DNA from: Mycoemilia scoparia
Taxonomy: Eukaryota > Kickxellomycota > Kickxellomycetes > Kickxellales > Kickxellaceae
Length of the DNA: 25,606 bases
Reading direction: 5' to 3'
NCBI GenBank assembly: GCA_027575805.1
Contig: JANBPU010000229.1
Coordinates: 1 to 25,606, forward strand
The stretch's first letter is position 1, and every line of letters starts with the position of its first letter. The notes under the pieces were generated by a model, which was not told the DNA's origin, ran no database searches, and saw only the letters and a list, made by a program, of their open reading frames with translations. Positions 1-11,306 of the stretch are shown here, piece after piece. The position numbers were made by a program, and so were the translations under genes.

Positions 1-78
1 GCATCTTTTTTGATGCTTTTATAGGCCAAAAAGAGGTGGGGCCGATATAGGTATAAAAAAGAAAAGTGGAGAAGAGAG

Positions 79-151
79 GCCTTCTTGGCTCAGATGGCAG
101 AGCGTCCGCCTAGTAAGCGGAAGGTCGCCGGTTCGATTCCGGCAGAAGGCA
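79..151 (+). tRNA. tRNA-Thr (anticodon AGT), no intron
   Basis: A full cloverleaf folds by eye. The acceptor stem is 79-85 paired with 144-150, the D stem 88-91 with 100-103, the anticodon stem 105-109 with 117-121 and the T stem 127-131 with 139-143. The seven-base anticodon loop (110-116) reads CTAGTAA, giving anticodon AGT at 112-114, which decodes ACU and, after inosine modification, other Thr codons. The A box (86-97) and B box (GGTTCGATTCC, 130-140) of the internal RNA polymerase III promoter are present. CCA is not encoded; the discriminator is A151. A TATA-like run at 52-60 lies about 20-25 bp upstream, and a T run beginning near 156 would serve as the polymerase III terminator. Confidence 0.96.
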
Positions 152-155
152 ATTA

Positions 156-163
156 CTTTTTTT
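156..163 (+). terminator. RNA polymerase III T-run terminator
   Basis: A run of T directly follows the tRNA-Thr gene. Polymerase III normally stops at four or more T residues just 3' of the gene, so this is the likely termination site. Confidence 0.6.
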
Positions 164-226
164 ATTTTAGATACGATCTTCAGATCATAACTTTCTTTTT
201 TTTTTCTTTTAGCTACTCCACAACAA

Positions 227-693
227 ATGGATCATAATTTTCGAAGGGTGACTTTTGGTGGCTAAAGATTATAGGGGCAATCCCAGCCAAATGTGTGTGA
301 TCACGGTCTATTAGCAAATCGTCACCTTTCATAAATTATCACCCAAATTGGCAATAATTTATATAGGGTGACTTTTGGTGGCCTGCGATTATAGAGGCAA
401 ACATGGCCAAATGGGTAATCACCATCCGTTTTTAAATGGCCACCCTTCAAAAACAACTACCCATATCCTACATTTAAAAAAAATTAGTATGCTGATATTT
501 TATTAATTCTATTATTTATCTAATTCTTTTTACTATTTCAGCTAAGGCTGTCCCCCTTCAAAAATAATCTCCCATATGAGCTATTAATTTTGAAGGGTGG
601 CCATTTACCAACAGATAGTGATTACCCATTTGGCCATGTTTGCCTCTATAATCGCAGGCCACTAAAAGTCACCCTTCAAAAATTATGATCCAT
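227..693. mobile_element. Palindromic non-autonomous repeat element (MITE-like), three ~110-bp units
   Basis: The ends form a 36-bp inverted repeat, 227-262 against 658-693, with two mismatches; each outer end begins ATGGATCATAATTTT. The similarity continues inward over about 110 bp per arm. A second direct copy of the unit runs from about 362 to 470, so the element holds two copies in one orientation and one in the other, around a central AT-rich spacer (about 480-584). The middle copy and the inverted copy are more alike (a shared stretch around GATTATAGAGGCAAACATGG) than either is to the first. No coding sequence is visible inside and no target-site duplication is obvious. It could be a MITE, a foldback element or a cluster of solo repeats; the superfamily cannot be named from this sequence. 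Confidence 0.7.
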
Positions 694-1106
694 ATTCTTG
701 CCATCCTAAAAAAATAGTAATTAATATATTATCATTCCATTATGTTCTGTATTTGCCCTTGGTCTCATAATTTAAGTGAGTGACTGACCCTAGTGAAAAA
801 GAGGATACCAGAGTTCATCAAGAAAGTATCTCATCACAAAATTTAGTTAAAGATATTAGTTGATTCAAAAAAATTAGCCGAAAAAGATATATGTATATGA
901 GATATAAATTACATTTCAAAAAAATAAAATAGCAGTGTGATATAACTAGATATAGATATATGTGTAATAAATCAAAATGAAAATTTGGGAGCAATGAAAT
1001 AGAGCTTTGAACACTGTCATTACAATGCTCCTGCTACTTTAATATAAGTACATATATAGATAAACTTGTCAAGAAGGTATAGTATAATATGGCAGATCGC
1101 TTCTTT
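694..1106. other. AT-rich intergenic region 3' of the APSES-domain gene
   Basis: This stretch separates the palindromic element from the stop codon of the large minus-strand gene and should hold its 3' untranslated region. No open reading frame, RNA gene or clear repeat is visible. Confidence 0.6.
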
Positions 1107-4100
1107 TTAGCGAAGATCATCTTCTCCATCTGACCCTCCTATATCAACCATCTCATCGTCATCGTCATTTTCATTACTGTTGGAACCAGGCGTTAAATTA
1201 ATATCCACAGATTGATATTGCTTCAGCTTCTTGACTACTGTGGTTGTGGTAGTGCTCCTAGTAGTCACAGGCATGGACAATTTGGATACTTGAGATAGAT
1301 TTTCAGGTCTTGACTTGGGTTTCTCTGTCAATGACAAAGTTTGTGACTTCAAGTCTTTTGCCAAATCATTATTATTCTTTTTTACTGAGCTGTTCAGATT
1401 TCTGGATGGTGTAGAAGTAGGGTTTTTATGGTTAGACATACTTGTAGTAGTAATACTACTACTACTCTTCTTTAAAAGTCCTGCTTTTCCTGACTGAGTG
1501 ACGACATCAGAACTATTTGCATTGACAATTCCATCCTTTACCTTTGAGGTGATCTTCTTAGGTGGACCAATGCTACCACTACCACTTCTGTTACTCACAA
1601 TTCTGTTGGGACCGCTACTGAACTTGTTTTTCGGCAATGGTTTGGGTATTTTGCCAACACTACTACTGTTACTGTTACTGCTGCTGCTGTTGTTGTTGTT
1701 AACCCCAGATAGATTTAAAGGATTAATGGTGTTATTGGTATCAGAGTTTCCAAGGATGTCTACTTCAATGTCCTCTTCTTCTTCGTCGCATTCGTCTAAC
1801 AGCGCAGTCAAATCACTAGGATACCTCTCAGATAGATTTCCACTACCCGATACCATCGATCTTGTTACTTTTGTAGCCGATAGCAATGGAGTTGACTGGG
1901 CTGATCTGGTCATCCTGGACTTTTTGGCCTTTACCTCAGAATTTCTCAATTTAGATGCAACACCCAAATAATCTTCAAACTCGATTGGCAGAGATCTCTT
2001 TATGCCCTTTGCATTTGTGGAGGAAGCATCATCGTTGCTGCTACCTACACGAGCTCTAATACTACCTCGTTTTATTGTGTCGATTATTCTTTGGGTATTG
2101 TATTCTAGCGACAATGGTGAGACGATCTGCTGTCGATACCTTTTATTTATATCTGCAGATGTCATGGCTGCTTTGAGCTTTAATAATAGGTTAGATCTGG
2201 CCACCCCAGAAAGCCCAAGATTCTCCATAGCTTGCATTATTCTTGTACTGACAACTGAATTTGCAGCCGCTGTTCCCACCTTGTTGCTCTTGCTTGGTGA
2301 TTTGTTCGCTGTCGTCGGCATGTCCTCAATGTCCATTTTGTCATGATTACCCTGGCTCTTATCCTTTGAAGTTTTGGTGGATGAGTTGGTTGTATTGGGT
2401 TCAGAATCATTTATTGACTTATCTTGCTTAGATGGCTTTGTATTGTCACCCTTCTTCATTTCGACCTTGCTGATATCCAAATCTTTTGGCTTTTCTCCGG
2501 CTTCAAAACTGTCCATCTGAGCTGATGAAGTTTGTTCAATCAAATCAGCAAATATAGGTTGGAGGTCTAAAGGCATAGACGATAGTGAAAATGTCATAGA
2601 AAAGGATCCTGAGATTCCATTAACATCCAGAAGCCCTTCATCATTATCCATTCTGATATTTCTGTTACTCTTATCTGATAATTTCTGAGCACCAGCTAAC
2701 GAGTCAACCACACCCTTGGATATAGATGCACCACCATATCCACTAAATTCATTAAGTATGTGCTGCTTTTGCTGTTCTTCCACACCAAACATTGGACTAT
2801 CTTGACCCAGAAGTTGTATCAACAACTTTACCATTTGATCATCTGTTGGGGCTCTAGGGCTCCCCATGCTAGGCGATAATGGCATGTGGTTGTTCTGTCT
2901 TAGCGACTGAATAATGGACGGAGATGGAATGCTACGTGCTGAGGATCCAAAGTTAAGTGACCTACCCAAAATTGGAGAATTCCGAATGCTGTTGATTTTC
3001 AACGACGGTGGGACCTGGGACTTTTTTACCTGGCTGTTACTGTTGACAATTTGCCCACATTTTGCTGGCATTTTTTTCTTACCATTAGTCAGGGTGGGAA
3101 TACCAATTGTAATTGATCCCTTGGGTCCTGGCCTTGGTATAGCAGGGGGAGGAGGTGGTGGTGTGTTTGTATTGCGTTTGTGAGTAGCAACAGTAGCTGA
3201 CATCTGATTATTCAGAATAGGTTTGGACTGATTTTGGCCTTGCGGCCTTTGCAGCGGTTTTGTTTTTCCTGCAGTTGCTAATGCAGCTGAATTGGAAGTT
3301 GGTGGTAAAGATGCAGCTCCAACAGGCGGTGATTTTGACTTATTGGTTCCTCCAGGTGGAAGAGAAAAGAATGGCATAATAAGGTGTCGGATGAACTCGG
3401 TAGGCAGGGGAGATGGGTAGTATGATTCAAGGTTGTCATTGAGGAATGGACCTAGCCTGTGGTTGAGCGAGCAGGTTGCTGCCAATGCACGAGCACGAGG
3501 CAGTGGTATCCATGTCCCGTTGAGCTTGCTCTTAGCCCGTCTCCATTTGAAACGGCCAACCTCCAGACTTAGCACTATATTGCGCTCCCCCTCAGTAACA
3601 ATCCCGCCAGCAGATAAAAGCGACGACGCGTTGACATAGCCTGTCTCTACCAGGCGCAACAATCTATGTTGATGGACCACTTTTTTGGTTGGGTCTGTAG
3701 GTGAGGGCTCTGTAACTGTCAAGACTGTCATATATACAGGGACAGTCTCGACTATTGTAAGGATAATGCAGGGCGAGATGTTTGTCTTTGTAGTTACAAT
3801 CGATTGCGAGTCAATGTCTGGAAACAGCTTGGCTACGTCAAATTGATTAGGTGGTGGTGCAGGGGATGAGCTGGCGGTTGACGATGGTGTTGCCGACGCA
3901 GTCCGGCTGAGTGGGTTTGCTGGTCCCATCTTCTTTAATAGCCCCATATCAGAATTCACTTTTCGAACCATCCCTTGTGCTGGTTTGGCGAATGTAGATG
4001 GCTTCAAAGGCCCTGCTGCTGTTGGTGTTGTTTTTGGCGTTGAAGTTTGTGTTGTTGGCACTGTGGTTGTTTTTACCACAGGGCGTTTGTTGTTAACTTC

Positions 4101-6799
4101 TCTTTTTACCCCAACTGCGGAGGAATTATTAGCAGTATTAGTGGTGTTAGTATTAGAGGAGACGCCATTTTGTCCCAAACAAGTCCCACTAGGCCGCTTT
4201 GGACCTTGCACTGGAGCCTTTGTTGGCGTGGGTCTCGCTGTCATAGTCTTGGAGACAGTGGTTGCGGGAGCGGTACCTGGCTTTACAGTACTTATTTTTG
4301 GGGTCTTGAGGTCTTTTGTTACTGAAGTAGTCACTTTTAGAGAAGAGACAGTTCGCGAATTGGTGATGCTTCCAGGACTTTGACTAAATGTAGTAGGGTC
4401 TGGCTTGCTAGATACAATTGGCTTATTGGACATTGGCTTGCAATGATGGTTGATCTTTTGCTGAGTGCTGATTGGCGTAGATTTTGATTTGCTGGGAAGT
4501 GTGTTCCCAGTGGCTACTTTGCAAAAAACAAATTTATGGAGACGTTTAGCAATGCACACATTTCAAAATACGAATAACATAATACAATTAACTCTCTGTA
4601 CCCAAAACAGAATCCACCACGCCATTACACACCAGCAGAGCCCACCATCCAGACCTTACCTTGATTAGCAAAAGTTTTAGAAAGATTTTCAGAACTGACT
4701 TCGGGAATTTTGCTACTGGCAGCAGCAGCAGCAGCAGCAATAGTTTTGGATGAGAGTGACAAAAGCTTCTCGGTGAGCTTAGAGCCCAGATTAAGCTCTG
4801 TGTGCGACTGCACACTCATTGTTGATCCCAATTTGTCTATGCAGGCTGTTGTGGGGGCCGATACAGGCTGATGATGCGGTGAACTCGGCGCAGTGTTTTT
4901 TGTGGTGTTCGCAACCGAGGTGTTCCACAAATAGTCCAGTTCCTTGAGCGACATGGGCTCGCACTCTTCAAGGTCATCGTTAAGAAGACCATCTATCAGG
5001 TCCTGCCGGTCTGAGCCACAATTCCCGATGCTGCTTCTTGTCGAGCTTTGTGGAGAAATTCCCTCTGGCCGATGAAGGATATCATTATCCTCATCAGCTG
5101 AAACCACAAGGGCCTGTGTGGAGGTGGAGGTGAAGGAGTCCAGCTCACTATTGTTGTTGCAGCCGCCGCTTGTGGCTCTCTCATCATCATCATCACCACC
5201 AACCACTACTGGGCCAGCACACAGTGGATAATCTACGGACATCGGTGGTGGTGGCGGGTCCTTTGCGACTATTGGGAGTGGATCCAAAAAGTTTGCAACC
5301 TGTTATGCAGATAAAATCATTGCTTGTCAGCATAGATGCCAAATTTGAACATATAAAGCACATAAGTACAGACAGCCTGTTTTTACCTGATCTGGCGTCA
5401 GCAACCTTGCTTGAAGCATTTCATCATGGAATTCGCTGTACGATGGTCCAAGCGTGACCAAATAGTCACTTGGTGGGTTACTCTTGCCCAAATCGAGCCC
5501 ATGGTCATTTGCGGTTAGCGTTGGCGATGGCTGGGGAGGCAGCGGTGTCTGGTCTGGAGAATCAGGCACTGCCCGCTTACTACGCCCATCCATTCTCTGG
5601 GACTCTGTGTCTTCCGGCCGGGCTTGATCATGAGAAGGAGATGGGGAGGGCGTTGGTGCCCACTTTCCTCCGTGAAATCCCGCTGGTGGGGCATGGATGT
5701 CTTGTGACGTCTGGGCTTTACCGTATATACTACCATTGCTTCCTTGTGCAGGTTCTTGATTGTTTGTGGAAATATTAGCCATAGGGGAAGCTGTTGATGA
5801 TGATGATGGTGATATAAGCGATGTGCGTCGGGCTGCAGGCCGTGATGTCAAGGAAGAACTTTGCAGAGACTTGTGGCGTCTTTTCTGGTAAAAACCACTA
5901 CAACCGCTATTACTGTCACTGTTATTACTCTCAGCATTTTGGTCAGCTTCGTGGCCGCTGCAATCACCTGGCATCATGGAATTGTCAAGCTGCTGCTCCT
6001 TTTTTGCCAATAGCGGAGGAGGGCTTGCCGACTTGTCACCACCGCCAGAGATCCTTCTTAGCTTGTGTGCATGCTGCTGTCTGGAAACGCTGTCAGCCCT
6101 CCTCCGGGTCGTTACTGTTGATCCAGAACATTGGCTGGATCCAACGCCGGCCTTTCGCGCCTTGGCCCTCTCCTGAAGGTATGCCTGGTGCTCCTTCTCT
6201 GAGGCAATGTAGTAGTGAATTTTCCGAGCATTGAACTGGTCAGCGACTTTTCCAAGCACTGGCGGCCGTGGTGGGTGGTGTTCCTGGACTCGCTTGAAAT
6301 GCTGTGAAATGCGCGAGGAGACGGTGGCATAAGGGGTTGCGCCACCAAGCATGGCAAACTTGTGCTCCATTATACAGGTCGAAAGCTCCTTTGGGGAGCT
6401 TGGGCGGTTGCTCATGGCAAGAAGGGCTTTAAGGATTGCCACAAACACTTTATCGCGTGCGTCGTCTGGGTGCAATGATGAAAAAAGTGTGTCCCCATCT
6501 GGCACTTGGGAATAGCCAGCATCAGCATCATTGAACTTGGTTGAGGTGCTATTGCTACTGCTTGGCGGGGCCGTGGGCTTCGACTTTGATGTTGGGGATG
6601 GTGTATGTGTTTTTGTATTGGTCTTACCAGGCTGAGGCTTGCTGGGTGTATTAGTTGTTTGTGTATTTATTTTTGATGCTGGTATGGCTTGCGCTCTAGG
6701 GCTTTTGCTTCGTAACCTCCTCAACGGCTGTCGCTGATCCTCTTGCTGTGTATCTGTGGTGGTGGCACTGCTTGATCTTAGTGCCTGAGTTGAAGCCAT
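1107..6799 (-). CDS. Large transcription factor with GDS1-like winged helix and APSES/KilA-N domain, three exons
   Basis: Spliced from exons 6799-5387, 5299-4660 and 4513-1107, giving about 1819 aa. Intron 1 (5386-5300, 87 bp) is phase 0 and joins ...LLTPDQ to VANFLDPL...; intron 2 (4659-4514, 146 bp) is phase 1. Residues about 115-200 resemble the winged helix of fungal GDS1-type proteins (core SSRISQHFKR). Residues about 924-1049 match an APSES/KilA-N DNA-binding domain (YVNASSLLSAGG, ERNIVLSLEVGR, LNGTWIPLPRARALA). The rest is low-complexity Ser/Thr/Asn/Pro-rich sequence with a poly-Ala run near 659, basic nuclear-localisation-like patches and an acidic C terminus (ENDDDDEMVD). A sequence-specific nuclear regulator is inferred. 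The start is taken at ATG 6799, with A at -3 and G at +4. The frame is open a further 29 codons upstream but has no ATG there, so an upstream exon cannot be excluded. Confidence 0.85.
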
Positions 6800-6859
6800 A
6801 CTAGAGGGCCTAGTGCTTTTGTTTGAGGAGCTATATAACTTAGGCCGCTGCCTGGACAA

Positions 6860-7878
6860 TGGTACATAGAAGTGCTTTAGCGGGAGTCAACAACAGGCAA
6901 TGTATGCAATGACTTGGACTTGTGCAGGAACAGAAGTTTATTAAAGTTGGGCTATATGAGGTTCGGTGGCTACTAGCCTATGATTAAAGCAGTGGTTTAG
7001 AGTGAACAAAGAATAGCAGGAAACAAAGCTGGAGAAAATCTATTGATGCAGCGAGGTTAAAGAATAGTTGGGGGAGAGAGAGACGACGACAGGGAAGTTT
7101 TGGTTTTGAGTCCGTTGGTGCCAAATGGCTGCAAAAGGGGGCAAAAGTCGGGTGGACCACAGAGGGAAAAAACGGTCGGAAAGAGCCAGAAACGGAAGTG
7201 TTATGGGTTGATCCTTGCTCATTATATCGCCGCCAAAGGTGTTCTGACTTTCTCTAAGATGTGTGATCACTTTGACAAAGGAAGATAGAAAATATTGGCG
7301 GCGTGATCTTTGGATGTGAGATGGGGTTGCAAGGCTTAGGGTCTCTCCACGCCAACCAGCAGCCAGGCACACCATACACATCTCACTCACTTTATATACA
7401 AAGTGACAGACTAGCTCTCATGCATGGTTTGTCTAGTCACTGCAACCACATCGAAGGGCGTCCGTCCACCATTACACTAGCCAGTATTTGACGGCATTAT
7501 AAAAGAAATTATGATAATATACAATTTCACAACAAAAGGGCCTCTACACTAAATCCAAAAAATGATGTTTGAAAAAATGACACGCTTATAGCTGTGTTCT
7601 AATAGTTGAAAAATCTACAGGCACCGATGGAGAGGGGGATGAAAGCACGGAGATTAGCGGGGTTTTAGAGTGTCCTGAGCAGTGTAAGCAAGATCGCTTT
7701 TACTGTAATAAATATTTTACTCTCAAGGCAGTATGGTGGGAGTTATTTTGTTGTTATGTTCCGTCCATTTTTAACACGCAAAATCGATCGTTGTGTATAG
7801 TGCAAAGTGCTGTGCAGGCAGGCAAAAGCAAGAAACAAAATGATCTAGAATGTTGGTCCAGCTACTCTAGCATTTCAT
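6860..7878. other. Intergenic/promoter region upstream of the APSES-domain gene
   Basis: About 1 kb between the APSES-domain gene and the stop codon of the bL36m gene, both on the minus strand. It should hold the promoter and 5' untranslated region of the former and the 3' region of the latter. An imperfect hairpin (AGTGAC-AGAC pairing with GTCT-A-GTCACT) lies near 7399-7443. Short frames on both strands (for example 7040-7390 minus) resemble no family I recognise and look like chance openings. Confidence 0.5.
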
Positions 7879-8103
7879 TTACCCCTGACGTTGTTTATGC
7901 TTTGGGTCCTTGTTGCAAATGACAAATAGGCGACCTCTCCGGCGAACAAAGCTGCATCCCTCACACATGAGTTTTACCGACGAGCGCACTTTCATTCCAC
8001 GTGCATGGAGAGCAGCCTGGACGGCCGTCGTGGGACCAACGCGGGACGATGTAAGTGGGCGAAGGAAGTGTGGCGATGCGACGCTCTTTAAAATGGAAAA
8101 CAT
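7879..8103 (-). CDS. Mitochondrial large-subunit ribosomal protein bL36m
   Basis: A 74-aa protein. The last 38 residues start at an internal Met and match bacterial L36 in length and zinc-ribbon spacing: Cys47, Cys50, Cys63 and His69 fall where Cys11, Cys14, Cys27 and His33 lie in the bacterial protein, and it ends PKHKQRQG as the bacterial form does. The first 36 residues lack acidic residues and carry Arg, Ser and Thr, as expected of a mitochondrial targeting presequence. It should bind one zinc ion and help stabilise rRNA in the mitochondrial large subunit. The frame is open a few codons further, but the first ATG is at 8103. It lies head to head with the TEN1-like gene, with 240 bp between start codons. 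No intron is needed. Confidence 0.93.
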   Translation of the reverse strand: MFSILKSVASPHFLRPLTSSRVGPTTAVQAALHARGMKVRSSVKLMCEGCSFVRRRGRLFVICNKDPKHKQRQG

Positions 8104-8343
8104 TGAATTGGACAAAATATTAATAAGAGCACAGAGACAAATATTTTGCTCTTTGAGCTTGGTGATCTCTTAAAGATATGATATTTGTCTTTCAATACGC
8201 AGCGATTGATCTGCTAATCAGAATTAGGGGTTTATGAGCACAACGGATGATTCTAGGATATTCACGTTTTTGTTTACTATTTGCTATTTTTGTATTTAAA
8301 AAGGACCTCTAAGTAGGTCTAAGAAGCCCGATATATTTTTTCA
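8104..8343. promoter_or_regulatory. Shared bidirectional promoter region of bL36m and TEN1-like genes
   Basis: These 240 bp separate two divergent start codons, so both promoters must lie here or extend into the flanking gene. The region is AT-rich, with TTTAAA-like patches near 8294-8301. No well-defined factor site can be named from sequence alone. Confidence 0.5.
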
Positions 8344-8862
8344 ATGGATCTAAAGCCTGGAAAGCCAGTGTTGATAAGTGAAATAGTCAACACGGCCAAT
8401 CAGAAAAAGTGGATTGGAGAAACCGTTCGGATAGTTGGGATGTAAGTATTGGCCAGTATGCAAAAACATCACGCTCAAATGTTGGAATAAAAGGTATATA
8501 TTGCACCTTAATGCAGATTAGTTGACTACGACCCAAAATCCGACACAGCTACCATAGATGATTCGGAAGGCAATATGATCCGTGTCAATGCATCGCTGCT
8601 TGGCGTGTTTGACTACAACATCGGCGTTTTATACCAGTTGATTGGAAACTTGGATTGGGAGTCGGCTGAGAACACCGCATCGTCAAAAGATTCTGGCCAT
8701 TCTTGTGAACAAAGCGAGAGACATTCACCACCGGATGGTGCAGGGAGAATAATACTCCGGGCCAGGATATTTAGAGACGCTGATGGGCTTGATTTCCAGG
8801 TATACCAAAGGGCAGTGCTAAAGCTACGAGAGAGCCTTGACATATTTTCTATTCCTGTATAA
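8344..8862 (+). CDS. TEN1-like subunit of the telomere-capping CST complex
   Basis: Two exons, 8344-8441 and 8517-8862, with a 75-bp phase-2 intron (GTAAGT donor, ATGCAG acceptor), giving 147 aa. The layout follows TEN1, a small OB-fold protein that joins STN1 and CTC1/Cdc13 to bind single-stranded telomeric DNA and aid lagging-strand fill-in. Seen here are an N-terminal PGKPVLISEI strand, a TVRIVGILVDYDP segment, IRVNASLLG, the GVLYQLIGNL strand, a RIILRARIFRDADGLD strand and a C-terminal helix (YQRAVLKLRESLDIF). Residues about 80-109 form a polar Ser/Glu-rich insertion in a loop. TEN1 family members diverge strongly, so the call rests on length, order of strands and the LYQLIG-like core rather than on close identity. 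The ATG context is weak (T at -3). Confidence 0.75.
8442..8516 (+). other. 75-bp spliceosomal intron of the TEN1-like gene
   Basis: GTAAGT donor at 8442 and CAG acceptor ending at 8516. Reading through would hit TAA at once (8443-8445), while removal joins ...RIVG-I to LVDYDP... in frame. Confidence 0.85.
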
Positions 8863-9802
8863 TATTTACCCTATTTATTTATCCAATGTTGCAATTGAAG
8901 GTGTATAGTATTTAGCCATTTAAAGTGGGAAATTTATTATAGTACCGCATTACATCCCTGGAATTCTTAAAGAAAGAGGGTATGCACGAACAACCACAAC
9001 TGAATTATTTTAAATAAATAGGCTGGTTCCATGTATTATTCCCATAAATTTTGATGGTCGTTTACCGAATTTCAGTTCTGCTGGTTGTCATTTTACATTG
9101 AGAAAAGTAGATCTTTTTTAAATTTCACAGTGTCAAATACAATTATCACTGGGTAAGAAGATTCCATGTCTTTAAGGTGGACTGATGTTTGGCCAAAAAT
9201 AAAAGTATTAGAGAATTGCTAATCTCAGTTCATTTCCTAAGACTTTCTGACTAAGGGTTTCCAAGATTTGATTTGTTGTAAAATTCGATTAAGTGGAAGC
9301 TAATTTTTGGTTTTTTCAATCGAATGTTTTGATTTCAGACTACATAAGGAAAGCCACCACAAACTGCTTATTATGCTTGTGCTTTATAATTACATAACGC
9401 TATTCTCTCTGCTCCTGTAATTTGGAGTCTGAAAATGACTGCGGTTACTATATTAATACCTGCTCGTTCATATTTTTTGTTTTCTACGGCAGAATAGTAT
9501 GTATGGATTTCATGCTAACGAACATTAGAATCCACAAGAAGATTATCACTGCTACAATTAACAGTAAGAATTTCTTGTTTTACATGGAAATCAAGTGAGA
9601 AGAGCATTTCAGTTAGCCAGATAACAAAACTTGGTATTCATTTAAAGAGTACCTTCTAAATCTGATACAGATTGGATATCTGAGCTTTTACATTAGATGC
9701 TATTTTTTGGCAAGTGCGTTTAGATAATGTTAGAGTGATGCCCTCTACTAACTTCTAATGAAAAAAACAAGTAACTAATTACATTTATTGATATGGTTAT
9801 AT

Positions 9803-9922
9803 TTCACATGGTCTTAGGCAAAATGGGTCCCCATGAGTTGCATATAGATTGACTTGTATTGGGACAAAATCTTATGAGGGTCCATTTCTACCTTCCATAG
9901 ATTTGATCGCTAGTGAAATCCT
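9803..9922 (+). repeat. Dispersed repeat, copy 1
   Basis: Clearly similar in the same orientation to 14361-14485, sharing short blocks such as CTTAGGC, ATGAGGG, CCATTTCT and CTAGTGAAATC with small insertions between them. Similarity is roughly 70 percent by eye. It is probably an old transposon fragment; no family is recognised. Confidence 0.6.
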
Positions 9923-10910
9923 CCCATATAGGAATGTAAGCATCGAATAATTAATGTCCCTCATGAGTATATAGCTACTCCACTGCTTATGTCTTTTTAC
10001 CCAATTATCATGACTTAAGCTCTAAATTAACACATCAAAGAGTTGTCCAGTTGTTGTCATTAACGCTTTATAATAAACTGATAGCTTTCACAAATAGTAT
10101 TCACCTCTGAGGATAGTGTAGACTGGGTCTAGAAACGTTTTTAGTAATAACGCGAAAATAAGTCAACAACAATTTACAAGTTCTTACATAATTTATGCAA
10201 CGAGAGTATAGCAAACATGACATTACGATGAACATTTTTTTACGCGTTTGAGATAGCAAATTGTACTATCCAATTTGGGTGAAAATTCAATAACCCAGGT
10301 ATAAACCATATACCTAAATCATAGCTACATTAGGTATATGTCTTCATAACAAACTTCCAAATTGGTGCAACGGCATAAATTAATCGCAAAACATAAATAA
10401 ATAACATAGACAGGAACAGGAACCAGAATCCCAAATTGTTAAAGATTTGTGTTATGATCAGAATTGTTGTGTTTACAATTCAAACACGAAAAAAATACAA
10501 AGATTTTACTATAAACATCCAATAAAATACCCGTATATATTCAACCCGCTAATATTAATCGTAATAATGAAAAACTACTTTATGATCTGTGTAATATTTT
10601 TTTTTGTATATTTATGTAAGAGCTGGACAAAATAAATATATATAATTTATTAAACAGTTAAAGTATCGTTCAATAATCATAAATATGTTTGGATATATCC
10701 CACGATATACATGAATAAGCAATCCAATAAATAAATTGTTTTGAAAAAATCATTCCTATTATGTATTCGGTATTTTGTGCTATAGTCTGTGGTTATACTA
10801 GCTCTAACGCTTTCATAGGACCTTAAAGAAAACAAAAAAAACAAGCAGCAAGCTTAAATAAAGGCCATTAATGATAATCACATTAATCCTAGAAATATTT
10901 TTTACAAAAG

Positions 10911-10911
<1 letters not shown>

Positions 10912-10943
<32 letters not shown>
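10912..10943. repeat. (CT)16 microsatellite
   Basis: An uninterrupted CT dinucleotide run of 32 bp in noncoding sequence. Confidence 0.97.
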
Positions 10944-10945
<2 letters not shown>

Positions 10946-11284
10946 ATCTGTCTGTTTGTCTTTTATGAAATTGTAAAGATTATCCAATCATTTTTTAGGT
11001 GTGGCTTTAATTTTTTTAGTTTATTGTGAAGATATATGCGAAGGCTTCTAAAAAAGATTATATGCATAAATGAATCATTCTTGCTGTTAAACCATTAAGC
11101 CGTTAGGCAGACTGTTATGAGGTGTTAAAGTCACTATCTCTACCCATCTCCCTACCCAATCATACATATTTATCTATACAATTGTATGCATTATTAATAA
11201 TTTTTTGTTTACAGTAAACATCATAGAGAGACAGAGGCATCAAGTCAGAATGCAAAAACACAATAAAGAGTTGAATTGAATGGA

Positions 11285-11306
11285 GACAGACAGACAGACA
11301 GACAGA
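11285..11306. repeat. (GACA)5 microsatellite
   Basis: Five perfect GACA units followed by GA, in noncoding sequence. Confidence 0.95.

Noticed and set aside
1315..4383. Several plus-strand frames inside the APSES-domain gene
   Set aside because: They are antisense shadows of its low-complexity coding sequence, with poly-Leu and poly-Ser runs mirroring Asn/Ser/Thr codons.
4588..4815. 75-aa minus-strand frame overlapping exon 2 of the APSES-domain gene
   Set aside because: Another frame of the same exon; its poly-Leu run is the poly-Ala (GCx) tract read out of frame.
7040..7390. 116-aa frame on the minus strand upstream of the APSES-domain gene
   Set aside because: No recognisable domain and irregular composition; overlaps a competing plus-strand frame. 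More likely 5' flanking sequence.
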